A DNA stretch of 64,000 bases. Source: Microbacterium lacus. Its GTDB lineage: Bacteria; Actinomycetota; Actinomycetes; Actinomycetales; Microbacteriaceae. Positions 34,502 through 43,954 of this stretch are shown here, piece after piece. The notes below the pieces were generated by a model. The model did not search any database. It saw only the letters and a program-made list of their open reading frames with translations, and was not told where the DNA came from. Location: assembly GCF_039531105.1 (NCBI RefSeq), contig NZ_BAAAPK010000001.1, positions 3,219,631-3,283,630 of the forward strand, read 5' to 3'. The number at the start of each line of letters is the position of its first letter. Position 1 is the first letter of the stretch. Both the position numbers and the translations under genes were made by a program.

Positions 34502-34636
34502 CGGCTCGGTGGGCACGTTGCGCGGCATCCACAAGCTCGATACCGCAGAACGCGCCCACCGAATGCGTTCCCGGCCGGCTCGGTGGACACGATGCGCGGC
34601 ATCCGCGTGGCGGGAGCAGCACGGACCGCCCACCGA
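34502..34636. repeat. Two 61-bp intergenic elements with inverted ends
   Basis: Copies at 34502-34562 and 34576-34636 share CGGCTCGGTGG at the left and CCACCGA at the right, plus an internal GCGCGGCATCC. In copy 1 TCGGTGGGC pairs perfectly with GCCCACCGA; copy 2 has one mismatch. The middle of the two units is diverged. They fill most of the 224-bp gap between two plus-strand genes and could fold into two hairpins. A REP-like or MITE-like dispersed element is possible. No gene is seen here. Confidence 0.7.
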
Positions 34637-34708
34637 GCGCGCTGTGGTTCTGGGGGACACCCGTGTCAACCCTTTGCGATCCGCCGCGCGGCCGTGTGGA
34701 GTGGAAGC

Positions 34709-35905
34709 ATGCCTTCTCCTGCCCGCCGCCATCGCGTCCTGATCATCGGCGGCGGAAACGGAGGGCTCTCGGTCGCGGGTCGCCTGCGCCGGGCCGGCAT
34801 CCAGGACATCGCGGTGATCGAGCCGCGCGAGCAGCACGTGTTCGCGCCCCTGCAGTCGTACATCGCCGGGGGCCTCGCTCGGGCGTCGCAGGCGGGACGC
34901 CCGCAGGCATCCGTCACGCCGCGCGGGGTCGCGTGGATCCGCGATCGCGTCGTCCGGGTGCATCCGAACGACTCGTCCGTCGAACTGGAATCGGGTGACC
35001 GGGTCGGCTACGAGCACCTGGTGATCGCGGTGGGGCTGGAAACCCGCTACGACGCCGTCCCCGGACTCGAGGACGCGATGAAGCGCCCGGACGGCGTCTC
35101 GAGCTACACGCTCGATCTCGCCGCGAAGGCCTCGCACGCGCTGCGCGACGTCCGCGGCGGAACGGTCGTCTTCGTCCAGCAGCCCGAACCCGCCTCGGCC
35201 GCCGGCGTCTCGCAGAAGCCGATGTACCTCGCGTGCGACTGGTGGCGCGCGCGCGGAGTCCTCGCCGGCATCCGCGTCGTCTTCCTCTCCCCCGAGCCCG
35301 CCGCCTTCGGCATCCCGGCGATCAGCAGCGAGCTCCAGCGCGCGCTCGACGCCTACGGCATCGAGTCGCGCTTCTCCGCCCGCGTTCGCGAGGTGCGCAC
35401 GGGTGAGGTCGTGATCGAACAGGACGGCCGGACCGAGGTGCTCGCCTACGATCTGCTGCACGCCGCCCCGCCGCAGTCACCGCCGGCGTTCATCGCCGCA
35501 TCCGGCCTCTCCGATCCGGCGGACCCCCACGGGTTCGTCGACAACGACCCCGGCACGCTCCGCTCGCGCCGGTTCGCGAACGTGTGGGCCGTCGGCGACG
35601 CGGCGACCGTGGACACCCTGCGCTCGGGCGGCGGCATCCGCCCGCAGGCGAAAGTGGTGACGACGAACATCCGCGCGGCCCTGCGCGCGCAGTCGCCGAC
35701 CGCCCGGTACGACGGGTACTCGGTCTGCCCCATCACCGTCAGCAGACGCGCGCTCGTGTTCGCCGAGTTCGACGGGCGTGGGCGCCTGGCACCGACCGTA
35801 CCCGGCTGGAAAAGCCTGTATCGGGCGCGCCGCCTGTCGTTCCTCGTGGACCGGCACATCCTGCCGTGGGTCTACTGGAACCTGATCCTGAAAGGACGAG
35901 CATGA
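34709..35905 (+). CDS. SQR-like FAD-dependent oxidoreductase lacking one redox cysteine
   Basis: A 398-residue flavoprotein of the sulfide:quinone reductase family. The FAD motif GGGNGGLS (residues 14-21), QSYIAGG, and the second FAD segment VWAVGDAAT (293-300) are present. Of the two disulfide-forming cysteines, C340 (DGYSVCPI) is conserved, but the one in the usual KCAGAPQK motif is replaced by alanine (A164 in SAAGVSQKP). A different cysteine, C176, lies nearby in YLACDWW. Sulfide oxidation is therefore uncertain. GGAG lies eight bases before the ATG. The next gene overlaps its stop, beginning a run that includes a BLUF photoreceptor. Confidence 0.82.
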   Translation: MPSPARRHRVLIIGGGNGGLSVAGRLRRAGIQDIAVIEPREQHVFAPLQSYIAGGLARASQAGRPQASVTPRGVAWIRDRVVRVHPNDSSVELESGDRVGYEHLVIAVGLETRYDAVPGLEDAMKRPDGVSSYTLDLAAKASHALRDVRGGTVVFVQQPEPASAAGVSQKPMYLACDWWRARGVLAGIRVVFLSPEPAAFGIPAISSELQRALDAYGIESRFSARVREVRTGEVVIEQDGRTEVLAYDLLHAAPPQSPPAFIAASGLSDPADPHGFVDNDPGTLRSRRFANVWAVGDAATVDTLRSGGGIRPQAKVVTTNIRAALRAQSPTARYDGYSVCPITVSRRALVFAEFDGRGRLAPTVPGWKSLYRARRLSFLVDRHILPWVYWNLILKGRA

Positions 35906-36123
35906 TGACCGGTGCCGATATCGCCGACGCGACGTGGGCGCGCGTCGACGACGGGTTCTATGTGGGCAGCCTCGAGGGCGCGTTCCTGGGCTGCATCGAC
36001 ACGCTGCCGGACGGGCGCTTCGCGGCGATGGACGCGCACACGCAGCCGATCCGTACGTGCGCCGATCTGCCCGAAGCGATGCGGACAGTACTGGAAGCGG
36101 CGGCGCAGGGGGAACGACCATGA
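35902..36123 (+). CDS. Conserved-looking 73-residue protein, unknown function
   Basis: A small soluble acidic protein with the central segment RVDDGFYVGSLEGAFLGCID and then LPDGRFAAMDAHTQPIR, which looks like a short antiparallel beta unit followed by one helix (LPEAMRTVLEAAA). No family was recognised. The ATG overlaps the SQR-like gene stop (a second ATG lies one codon later), and its stop overlaps the BLUF gene start (ATGA). This double coupling supports a real gene that works with the flavoprotein or the photoreceptor. Confidence 0.7.
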   Translation: MMTGADIADATWARVDDGFYVGSLEGAFLGCIDTLPDGRFAAMDAHTQPIRTCADLPEAMRTVLEAAAQGERP

Positions 36124-36581
36124 CGGATGCCGCACCCGAAGCGGGTCTGTACTCCCTGGTGTACGCGAGCAACGCCGCCTCGACGTTCGGCGACGCCGAC
36201 CTCGCCGAACTGCTGAGCCAGTGCCGCGTGCTCAACGAGTCGAAGGGCATCAGCGGCCTGCTGCTGTACCGCAGCGGTCGATTCGTGCAGTTCCTCGAAG
36301 GACCCGAGGCGGAGGTGCGCGCCCTCTACGCGAAGATCGAGCGGGATCCCCGCCACACGTCACCGCGCATCCTTAACGAGGGCCACCCGTCGCACCGGCA
36401 ATTCGGGGACTGGACGATGGCCTATCAGCCGACGTCTCTGTCGGACGCACCCCCGCCACCCGGGTTCCGCAGCACGTTCGACGACCTCGACGACGCGGAT
36501 GACCCGGACGGCGTCGTGAGAGCCACCCGGGAGCTCAGCATGCTCTTCCGCGTGCGGAGCAGGGCGTCGGAAGCCCGCTGA
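36120..36581 (+). CDS. BLUF-domain blue-light photoreceptor
   Basis: A 153-residue single-domain BLUF protein that binds FAD and senses blue light. All key positions of the AppA-type domain can be matched: Y15 (LVYAS), N39 (LNESKGISG), Q57 (FVQFLEG), W98 and M100 (FGDWTMAY). The C-terminal 45 residues are acidic then basic and contain no output enzyme domain, so signalling is by protein-protein contact. The gene overlaps the 73-residue protein gene and is 2 bp from the maltokinase gene, making a flavoprotein, small protein, BLUF, maltokinase run. Confidence 0.92.
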   Translation: MTDAAPEAGLYSLVYASNAASTFGDADLAELLSQCRVLNESKGISGLLLYRSGRFVQFLEGPEAEVRALYAKIERDPRHTSPRILNEGHPSHRQFGDWTMAYQPTSLSDAPPPPGFRSTFDDLDDADDPDGVVRATRELSMLFRVRSRASEAR

Positions 36582-36583
36582 GC

Positions 36584-37822
36584 ATGTCTTTCACCGCGGA
36601 TCTGAGCGTGTGGGTGTCGCGTCAGCGCTGGTTCGCGGGCAAGAGCCACGACCCGCGCCTGAGGATCCTCGACGCCCAGCCCACCCGGGAGGCCGTCCGC
36701 TACCTCGTCATGGACGACGCGGGTTCCCGACCGACGCTGTACCACGTCCCGCTCGCCCGACCCGCAGCGGGCACGGATGCCGAGACCGTCGCGTCCGACG
36801 CCTCCGGGCCCCTGATCGATGCCGCGCAGCATCCGCCGTTCACGATCGGTCTGCTCGCCGACATGGGAGTCGACGTCGAGCGCGTGCGTGGATCGCGTGT
36901 GCTGACGGGAGAGCAGTCGAACACGTCGATCGTGTTCGAGGAGGACGACCGACCCACGATCATCCTGAAGCTCTTCCGCACCCTGCATCACGGGGAGAAC
37001 CCCGATGTGACCGTCCAGCGTGTGCTGAGCGACGCCGGATCGCCGTATGTCCCGCGCTTCTTCGGGAACCTGGACGCGCAGTGGCCGGATATCGGCCGTC
37101 CGGGCGGCACCGCGCACGGCACTCTCGGATTCGCGCAGGAGTTCCTGCCCGGAGTGCGGGACGGCTGGTCGATCGCCCTGGCGGCCGCGCGGGCGGACAC
37201 CGACTTCACACGCGCCTCCGGTGAACTCGGCGCGGCCGTCGCCGGCGTCCACGGCGCCCTCCGCACCCACCTCGAGACGATGCCGGCGGATGCAGAGTCC
37301 GTCGGCGCGACCGAGGTCGCCTGGCGCCGACGCCTGTCGATCGCGATGAGCGAGGTGCCCGCCGTCGCAGCGCGCGCCGAAGCGATCGCCTCCGCGTACG
37401 ACGACGCGCTCGCGCGACCGTGGCCGCGGCTGCAGCGCATCCACGGCGACCTCCACCTCGGGCAGGTGCTCGCCGTTCCGGAGGACGGCTGGCGCATCAT
37501 CGACTTCGAGGGCGAGCCCCTGCGTCCGATGGCGGAGCGTGCGATCCCGGACCTCGCCACCCGCGACGTCGCCGGCATGCTCAGGTCGTTCGACTACGCC
37601 GGCGCCGTCGGCGGCCGCGATGACGCCGCGCACTGGGCGGCCGCGTGCCGCGCCGCGTTCCTCGATGCCTACACGCGCGCGCAGGGCGCCGTCGAACTGG
37701 ACGATGTCGTCCTTCGGGCCCTCGTGCTGGACAAGGCGGTGTACGAAGCGATCTACGAAGCCCGGAATCGTCCGGACTGGCTGCCCGTCCCCCTCGCCGG
37801 CATCGACGCCGCGCTCGCCTGA
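36584..37822 (+). CDS. mak: Maltokinase
   Basis: A 412-residue kinase of the aminoglycoside-phosphotransferase fold that makes maltose 1-phosphate from maltose and ATP. The N-terminal cap is typical of maltokinases (LSVWVSRQRWFAGKS). The nucleotide loop is RVLTGEQSNTSIVF, the ATP lysine is in IILKLFR, the catalytic loop is IHGDLHLGQVL and the metal aspartate is in IIDFEGEPLRPM. It starts 2 bp after the BLUF gene and ends 1 bp before the convergent TreS-like gene, so trehalose to maltose to maltose 1-phosphate conversion is encoded locally. No glgE gene is in the window. Confidence 0.93.
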   Translation: MSFTADLSVWVSRQRWFAGKSHDPRLRILDAQPTREAVRYLVMDDAGSRPTLYHVPLARPAAGTDAETVASDASGPLIDAAQHPPFTIGLLADMGVDVERVRGSRVLTGEQSNTSIVFEEDDRPTIILKLFRTLHHGENPDVTVQRVLSDAGSPYVPRFFGNLDAQWPDIGRPGGTAHGTLGFAQEFLPGVRDGWSIALAAARADTDFTRASGELGAAVAGVHGALRTHLETMPADAESVGATEVAWRRRLSIAMSEVPAVAARAEAIASAYDDALARPWPRLQRIHGDLHLGQVLAVPEDGWRIIDFEGEPLRPMAERAIPDLATRDVAGMLRSFDYAGAVGGRDDAAHWAAACRAAFLDAYTRAQGAVELDDVVLRALVLDKAVYEAIYEARNRPDWLPVPLAGIDAALA

Positions 37823-37823
37823 G

Positions 37824-40112
37824 TCAGCCCTGCTCGTCGGCCTCGAGCAGGAGGAACGCCGCCCCGTATCCCGGCAGCGAGACCGTGAAGCTGTTCAGGT
37901 CATCGACCCGGCCGATCGCCGCGCCGGTGGATACGTCCACCACCGCACTGCCCGGCGTGAGGTGCTCCGATCGGACCGTCCCGTCCGTCGGTTCCGCCGA
38001 GAAGTTGAAGACCGTGACCTGCGTCGCGGCGTCGGAATCGGCATCGCCGTCGTCGAGGCGATGCACCAGGACCAGCATCCCGGCATGGGCGACCTCGGGG
38101 ATGTCGATCTGCGTCGCGGTCGCGATCGCGTGCTCGCGTCTCAGCGCGATGATGGAGGACAGGCGGGACGCGAACGAATCGGGGTCGGACAACTGCGCCG
38201 GCAGCGATCCGTACAGCGAACGCCCGCGCGGCATCCCCGCGGCCGAACGGGTCGCCTCGGGCGCCACGTCGAGGAGGTCGTGGGCGCCCCGCTCGATCCA
38301 ACGGGTGTCGCCGGCCGCGATCAGATCGCGCACGTCGGTCGCCGGAACGGTGAGCATCCCCACCAGGTCCCAGCCGGACAGCGCGAACACCCCGGGCTGC
38401 CACGCGTTGTAGGCGCAGAGGAGAAGGTGGGCGTCACGGATCGCCGGGATCTCGGCCTCGGTGATGTCCTCGAGCCGTTCGACACCCCGCGCCGCGGCGA
38501 TGAGCGAGGTCGTCGTGCACGCGATGCCGTTCTGCGTGAACACCCGGTTGTAGTCCGCCGTCCCGGTCAGGCTCTCGGTGAGCTCGGCGCGCACGACTTC
38601 GGCCAGGTCGCGGCCCGAGATCTCGTCGCCACGGAATCGGTACAGCTCATCGGCGTGACGCGTCGCCCAGTGCACGAGTTCGTACGTGAGCTCGTCGTGA
38701 TTCTGCAGACCGTGCACCAGCTGCACGGGAGCGACGCCCAGCGCGAGCGAGGATGTGAGGGCGAGGCGGAGGAACTCGGTCTGGCCGGTCGCGAGGGCGT
38801 GGTGGTAGCCCGGGCGGCCGACGAAATCGTAGGACAGGTCGGCCCCGACCGCCGCGGTGTCGCGGATGTCCTCCATCGTGAGGTTGAGCTCCTGGAACGT
38901 GAAGCCACCGACCTTGCGCACCATCCCCGCGATGATGTGGTTCGCCGCGTGTGAGAGCGGGTGCCCCTCCGACCAGGCGGGCAGGCCCTCCGCACTCACC
39001 TCCACGCCGAGGAATCCATTGGCATCCAGGCGCAGTGCGCTCGTTCCCAGCTCGCCGAGCGAATGCAGGGCGTCGCCGATCACGAGGCGCATGCCCGCGA
39101 ACGTGGGGTCGAGCCAGTTGATCGAGGGCTGCCCCTGCTTGAAGTAGTGCAGGTAGACCCAGCGCCGCGTGACGCCGTCGGGGCCGAGGACCGGAGCCGT
39201 CGCACTCCAGTTCGTCTCCTTGACCCCCGGCGTGTAGAAGATGACGCGCTGCAGGGCGCCGATGATGTAGCCCCGGTCCGCGAGTTCGGCTTCCGTCGCC
39301 GCGTCGAGGTTCACGCTGTCGGTGCCGTCGGGCACGTCCGGCAGCAGCATCCAATCCTCCGGCTGGATCTCGACCATGTGGTAGATGCCGGGGTAGTCCT
39401 TGAAGCCCATCTCGGCGAGGCGGAAGTCGGCGCCCTTGCCCGTGTGGCCCGGCACGATGTCGTCGATCACGCTGCCGCCGTGGCTGTCGGCGACGTCGCA
39501 CAGCGCGCGGAACTCGTCCTCGGTGCCGAAAGCGGGGTCGATCGCGGTGCTGATGCGGTCGAAGTGACCGTCCACGCTCGGGGTGTCCAGCCAGCCGGCG
39601 ATGCCGCCCGCGCGCTTGACCGGTCCGGTGTGGATCGCGGTGATACCCACCCGGTCGAACGCGGCCCACAGCTCTTCCGCGCCGAGCGCCGAGAGGAAGG
39701 ACTGGCCCGGGCGGGTGATGAGCGAGATGGGGTACGCCGTGAACCACACGTCGCTCGTCGCGATCGCGCGCCGCGCGTCGGGCCGGGCGTAAGGGTTCCG
39801 CCACATCGAGGGCTGGCCCGACAGCTGGCGGGCGAGCACATCGGCGTCCTTCAGCATCGACTGCCGGACGAGCCACTCGATGTAGGACGGGTTCGAGCCG
39901 TTCGCGGTGCGCGGGTCGGTCGTGTTGCGGCGCACCCGGCCGCCGACCACGTCGCGCGGGCGGAGGCGGCGCGGGCGGGCGGGATAGCGCTGCTCGTCGT
40001 AGCTGATCTCGGGCTTGTCGGCTTCGCCTGCCTCGTCGTCGACGATCTGCTGCAGGGGAAGATCGATGGGTCCGGTGTAGAGCTCTTCGGGTCGATACTC
40101 GTCGCGCGCCAT
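37824..40112 (-). CDS. treS: Trehalose synthase-like GH13 enzyme (maltose alpha-D-glucosyltransferase)
   Basis: A 762-residue GH13 protein, longer than usual TreS (about 550-600) because of a 110-residue N-terminal extension. Catalytic residues can be placed: nucleophile D363 (LRLDANGF), acid/base E408 (FQELNL) and D473 (NHDE). The first conserved region is unusual, [14 protein letters not shown] instead of D-x-x-x-NHTSD. A C-terminal beta domain follows. Interconversion of trehalose and maltose is the likely role, supported by the convergent maltokinase gene; the divergent motif leaves room for another alpha-glucan activity. Confidence 0.75.
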   Translation of the reverse strand: MARDEYRPEELYTGPIDLPLQQIVDDEAGEADKPEISYDEQRYPARPRRLRPRDVVGGRVRRNTTDPRTANGSNPSYIEWLVRQSMLKDADVLARQLSGQPSMWRNPYARPDARRAIATSDVWFTAYPISLITRPGQSFLSALGAEELWAAFDRVGITAIHTGPVKRAGGIAGWLDTPSVDGHFDRISTAIDPAFGTEDEFRALCDVADSHGGSVIDDIVPGHTGKGADFRLAEMGFKDYPGIYHMVEIQPEDWMLLPDVPDGTDSVNLDAATEAELADRGYIIGALQRVIFYTPGVKETNWSATAPVLGPDGVTRRWVYLHYFKQGQPSINWLDPTFAGMRLVIGDALHSLGELGTSALRLDANGFLGVEVSAEGLPAWSEGHPLSHAANHIIAGMVRKVGGFTFQELNLTMEDIRDTAAVGADLSYDFVGRPGYHHALATGQTEFLRLALTSSLALGVAPVQLVHGLQNHDELTYELVHWATRHADELYRFRGDEISGRDLAEVVRAELTESLTGTADYNRVFTQNGIACTTTSLIAAARGVERLEDITEAEIPAIRDAHLLLCAYNAWQPGVFALSGWDLVGMLTVPATDVRDLIAAGDTRWIERGAHDLLDVAPEATRSAAGMPRGRSLYGSLPAQLSDPDSFASRLSSIIALRREHAIATATQIDIPEVAHAGMLVLVHRLDDGDADSDAATQVTVFNFSAEPTDGTVRSEHLTPGSAVVDVSTGAAIGRVDDLNSFTVSLPGYGAAFLLLEADEQG

Positions 40113-40181
40113 GCCTCGACGCTACGGAATCCGGCGCACGGACGCGAGGGCTGGCGTCCGCGCGGCGGAGGGATTAGGCGG

Positions 40182-40895
40182 TCAGTTCTTGTCGCCGCTC
40201 TGCTGCGGCAGGTAGGGCTCGATCGCCGCGGCGAGCTTCGCGGCGTTCATCGACTGCAGCCAGACGTGACCGGGTCCATGCAGCTCCGCGAGGAACAGGG
40301 AGTCACCGAAGAACTTGTTCTTGATCCCCTTGATGCTGGCGAACTCGAGGGGCATCTCCGCGCGGAACATGGCGAGGTGCCCCGGGTGGATGAGCAGCGA
40401 CTGGCCCGCCGCGAGCTCGTACTCGGTGATCTCGCCCGCGAGCTGCACCCAGGCCGTCCCGTTGCCGGAGAGCTTCTGGAAGACGACCCCTGCCCCGCCG
40501 AAGATGCCCGCGCCGAGCTTCTTCTGCAGCGCGACGGACACCTCCACGTCCGGCGTGCTGGCGGTGTACGAGCCGGACTGGATCATGAAGTTGTCCGCCG
40601 GATCGATCTGCACCTCGCGGATGGTCCCCGGCAGCTGGGCCGCGAAGGCGACGAGTCCGCCGGCGGGTGCGGTGTAGCGGGTGAGGAAGAGCTGCCCACC
40701 CCCGAGGACGCGCTTGAGGCTGCTCATGAAGCCGCCCTGGCCGCCGGAGCCGTGCGCGGTCGAGGTGTCCAGCTGCATCCCGGGACTGAGCCAGGCGACA
40801 TCGCCTCCCTCCGCGACGACGGACTCTCCGGGGTCGAGAGTGATCTCGAGGATGGGCATGGTGGTGCCGGCGATGACGGGCCTCATGCCCGTCAC
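40182..40895 (-). CDS. AIM24/TIGR00266 family protein
   Basis: A 237-residue beta-rich protein of the AIM24 (tryptophan RNA-binding attenuator-like fold) family. Typical are LDPGESVVAEGGDVAWLSPGM, GGQLFLTRYTA, GIFGGAGVVFQKLSGNGTAWVQLAGE and the C-terminal GPGHVWLQSMN. The function of bacterial members is not established. The GTG at 40895 has GAGGA five bases upstream; an ATG three codons later is an alternative. Confidence 0.88.
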   Translation of the reverse strand: MTGMRPVIAGTTMPILEITLDPGESVVAEGGDVAWLSPGMQLDTSTAHGSGGQGGFMSSLKRVLGGGQLFLTRYTAPAGGLVAFAAQLPGTIREVQIDPADNFMIQSGSYTASTPDVEVSVALQKKLGAGIFGGAGVVFQKLSGNGTAWVQLAGEITEYELAAGQSLLIHPGHLAMFRAEMPLEFASIKGIKNKFFGDSLFLAELHGPGHVWLQSMNAAKLAAAIEPYLPQQSGDKN

Positions 40896-41027
40896 TGTAG
40901 TCCTCGAGTCAGCCGCGGACGAGGACCGATCCGGATGCCGGAAGAGCTCCTGGACAAACCGACCAGTCGCATGGTCGCGCCGGATGCGACGCCCCTCGGC
41001 GACATCAGCCAGCGCCAGCCTGAAGCG

Positions 41028-42008
41028 TTAGCACGACGATCGCAGCCGCAGACTGACGCGCGGCGCGGATACCGGCGGGACGGCGGACATGTCGACCGCC
41101 TCCGGATGCAGAGTTTTTGCGACATCGCACGCGATTCGGCGTCCTCGCGCCTCCGAGCCGACGTCGATCGTGGTCACACCGAGGAGTGCGGCGAGAGGGT
41201 GATCCTCGATCCCGATCAGAGCGATGTCGCCCGGCACGTGCAATCCCAGCTGTCGGAGCGCCGTCGCGGATCCGATCGCGATTTCCGCGGTTCCGGCGAT
41301 CAGTGCCGACGGACGCGCCGAACTCCCGGTCACCGCTGTCACGGTCGCTGAGAAGCCGCCCTCAACGGTGGGCGCGGTTCCGGAGCTCGTCGCGGCGACG
41401 AACGAGTCGGAACACGAGCGGAAGAAGCTGGTCTCACGGGAACCGTCGTAGTCCGTGCGTTCCGGGTCGGCATGGGCAACACCGATGTAGTGAACGCTTC
41501 GATGCCCGAGCCTGCGCAGATGCTCCGCCGCCGTCGCCGTCGGGTCCAGCGTTCCGACGGTCTCGTCCTTCCCGTAAGAGCCGATGGCGATGAGCTTCTC
41601 ACCGCCGATCTCGCGCTCACTCTCGGCGACAGTTCTACCGAGGAGGACGATGCCGTCGAAGCGGTCTCGGTCTCGGCGCAGGAACGCGGCGTCATCGCGC
41701 CCCTGCCCCCCGGAGGGCTCGACGAGCGTCACGCTCAACCCCTGCCGAGCCGCCTCGGCATGGAGTCCGCCGAGCGCTTCGATGAGAGCACTGCGACGCA
41801 GGGACGCGACCACGGCGGCGACGCTGTCCGTTCTCCCGGCCGAAAGGACGCGGCCGATGTAGGACGGACGGTACTTCAAGCTCGCGGCGGCCCGATTGAC
41901 TTGGTCGATCGTGGCCGCGGAGGCCCTCCCCCCGTTCAGCGCCCTGCTGACGGTGGAGGGCGAGACCCCCGCTGCGCGTGCCACATCGGTGATCGTGGCG
42001 GGCGGCAT
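41028..42008 (-). CDS. LacI family regulator, last gene of the alpha-glucoside ABC operon
   Basis: A 326-residue repressor with the helix-turn-helix ITDVARAAGVSPSTVSRALN (residues 6-25) and a sugar-sensing domain ending IALIGIEDHPLAALLGVTTIDV. It follows the MalG-type permease by 3 bp and is therefore transcribed with the transporter. Because a second LacI is encoded divergently at 45524, the locus has two repressors; which one binds the palindromes at 45392-45449 is not known. The effector domain is shorter than usual and ends shortly after the last strand. Confidence 0.92.
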   Translation of the reverse strand: MPPATITDVARAAGVSPSTVSRALNGGRASAATIDQVNRAAASLKYRPSYIGRVLSAGRTDSVAAVVASLRRSALIEALGGLHAEAARQGLSVTLVEPSGGQGRDDAAFLRRDRDRFDGIVLLGRTVAESEREIGGEKLIAIGSYGKDETVGTLDPTATAAEHLRRLGHRSVHYIGVAHADPERTDYDGSRETSFFRSCSDSFVAATSSGTAPTVEGGFSATVTAVTGSSARPSALIAGTAEIAIGSATALRQLGLHVPGDIALIGIEDHPLAALLGVTTIDVGSEARGRRIACDVAKTLHPEAVDMSAVPPVSAPRVSLRLRSSC

Positions 42009-42011
42009 CGA

Positions 42012-42932
42012 CTACCCCTTCACGGCGGACGAAGCGACGCTCTGGATGAAGAACCGCTGGAACAGCAGGAACACGACGACGACGGGGATCACCAGCAGGA
42101 CACCGAACGCGAAGATCTGTCCCCAGTCGGTCGGCGGCTGAGCCTTGAACACCGCGATCGCGAGCGGCAGCGGCCGCACGGCCGGTTGGTCGATCATCAT
42201 GACCGGGAAGAGGAACGACGACCACGCCGCCAGGAAACTCAGGATCGTCACCGACGCGAAGACGGGCTTGGACATCGGCACGATCACCTGGAAGAACACG
42301 CGCCACGGGCCGGCGCCGTCGAGCCGCGCCGCCTCCTGGATCTCGCCGGGGAGCCCGATGAAGAACGTGTAGAAGAGGAAGATCGAGAACGCCGAGGCGA
42401 TGAACGGCAGGAACTGCACGAAGTACGTGTTCCGGTAATCGTTCAGGAGGTAGAACAGCGGCACCGCGATCGCCTCGAACGGCAGGATGACGAGGATCAC
42501 GACAAGGGTGAGGACCGCGTTGCGACCCCGCCAGCGCAAACGGGCCAGGGCGTACGCGATCATCGAGTTCACCACGAGCCCGCCCACGACGATGAAGAAG
42601 CTCACGATCGCCGACGTGAGGTAGAAGTTCCAGAAGTACCCGGACTGGGGCCCGTTGAACCTGTTGATCACACCGATGTAGTTGTCGAACGACATATCGA
42701 CGGGGAGGAAGCCCGCCATGCCGGCGAACACCTTCGCGGACGGCTTGAACGACCCGATGATCATGTACGCGATCGGTGCGAAGAAGAAGAGTGTGACGAT
42801 CGACAGGACGACGTACGCGAAGAACTTGCGACGACGCTCGCGGGCAGCCATCGTCAGGCGCGGACCGCGTGGCGAAGGGCCGCTGCGCCGTGCCGCGGCA
42901 GCGTCGCCGCGGGTCAGGGTGGACGTGCTCAT
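42012..42932 (-). CDS. Carbohydrate ABC transporter permease, MalG type
   Basis: A 306-residue membrane subunit with six hydrophobic helices after a basic N-terminus. The EAA loop is IQEAARLDGAGPWRVFFQVIVP and the C-terminus FIQSVASSAVKG is typical of MalG-like permeases. The ATG overlaps the MalF-type gene (ATGA). The operon order is binding protein, MalF, MalG, LacI. An ATPase subunit is not encoded locally. Confidence 0.93.
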   Translation of the reverse strand: MSTSTLTRGDAAAARRSGPSPRGPRLTMAARERRRKFFAYVVLSIVTLFFFAPIAYMIIGSFKPSAKVFAGMAGFLPVDMSFDNYIGVINRFNGPQSGYFWNFYLTSAIVSFFIVVGGLVVNSMIAYALARLRWRGRNAVLTLVVILVILPFEAIAVPLFYLLNDYRNTYFVQFLPFIASAFSIFLFYTFFIGLPGEIQEAARLDGAGPWRVFFQVIVPMSKPVFASVTILSFLAAWSSFLFPVMMIDQPAVRPLPLAIAVFKAQPPTDWGQIFAFGVLLVIPVVVVFLLFQRFFIQSVASSAVKG

Positions 42933-43882
42933 GAGATCTCCTTGTCCTGGCGCAGCAGACGGCGCTGCACGAGCGTGATGAGCATGATGATGATGACGAA
43001 CACGACTGTCATCGCCGAGCCGCGGCCGACGTTGTTCTCCAGGAACGCCGAGGTCACCGCCTGGTACATGACCGTGGTCGTCGCATCGTTCGGGCCACCG
43101 CTGGTCATGATGTAGACCTGGTCGAAGAGCCGCAGCGAGAAGATCGTCGTGATCATGATGATGAAGATGAGCGTGTTCTTCAGGCCCGGCAGCGTGACGT
43201 GGACGAACTGCTGCCATTTGGAGGCCTTGTCGATCGACGCGGCCTCGTAGAGCTCGGGCGGAATGTCCTGCAGTGCCGCGAGGACGATCACCATCTGGAA
43301 GCCGACGCCCGCCCAGATCGACATGAGAGCGATCGAAGTCAGTGCCAGGGCAGGGTTGCCGAGCCAGTCCTGCGGCGGGATGAGCCCGAAGCTGACCCAT
43401 GACAGGAACCCGTTGAGCAGGCCGGACGCGTCTCTGGCGAAGATGAGGGTCCAGATCACCGCGACGAGCGCCATGGGGAAGACGACCGGCAGGAAGAAGA
43501 AGGTGCGGAAGGCCGCGATGCCCTTGAGCTTCTGATTGAGCAGCACGGCGAGACCGACGGCGAGCGCGGTCTGGACCGGCACCACGATGAGCGCGAATGT
43601 GAAGTTGTTGATCAGGCTGCGCCAGAAGATCGGGCTGAGGTCGGGATCGAACAGGATGCGGCGGTACTGCTCTAGCCCCATGAACGTCGGGGGCCGAGCA
43701 TTGTCCAGCCGCACGTTGTAGAGCGAGAGGACGAACGCCATGATGAACGGCACCACGACCATCGCGATGAGCAGGATCAGGGCCGGCAGGCTCATGAGGA
43801 GCCCCGCGCGCTGGTCGTGACCGAACGTCGATCGGCGCTTGCGCACCTTCACGGTCTGGATGGGGACGGCGGTGATGGACAT
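42929..43882 (-). CDS. Carbohydrate ABC transporter permease, MalF type
   Basis: A 317-residue membrane subunit with six hydrophobic helices, the EAA loop LYEAASIDKASKWQQFVHVTLP and a long periplasmic loop after helix 1 typical of CUT1 MalF-type subunits. It lies 72 bp downstream of the binding-protein gene and overlaps the MalG-type gene. Confidence 0.93.
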   Translation of the reverse strand: MSITAVPIQTVKVRKRRSTFGHDQRAGLLMSLPALILLIAMVVVPFIMAFVLSLYNVRLDNARPPTFMGLEQYRRILFDPDLSPIFWRSLINNFTFALIVVPVQTALAVGLAVLLNQKLKGIAAFRTFFFLPVVFPMALVAVIWTLIFARDASGLLNGFLSWVSFGLIPPQDWLGNPALALTSIALMSIWAGVGFQMVIVLAALQDIPPELYEAASIDKASKWQQFVHVTLPGLKNTLIFIIMITTIFSLRLFDQVYIMTSGGPNDATTTVMYQAVTSAFLENNVGRGSAMTVVFVIIIMLITLVQRRLLRQDKEIS

Positions 43883-43954
43883 GCTCGTGCTCCTTGTCTC
43901 GACGCTGAGGGGGTGATCCGGGCGCGGCCCCCGCCGCGCCCGGATCGTTGATCG

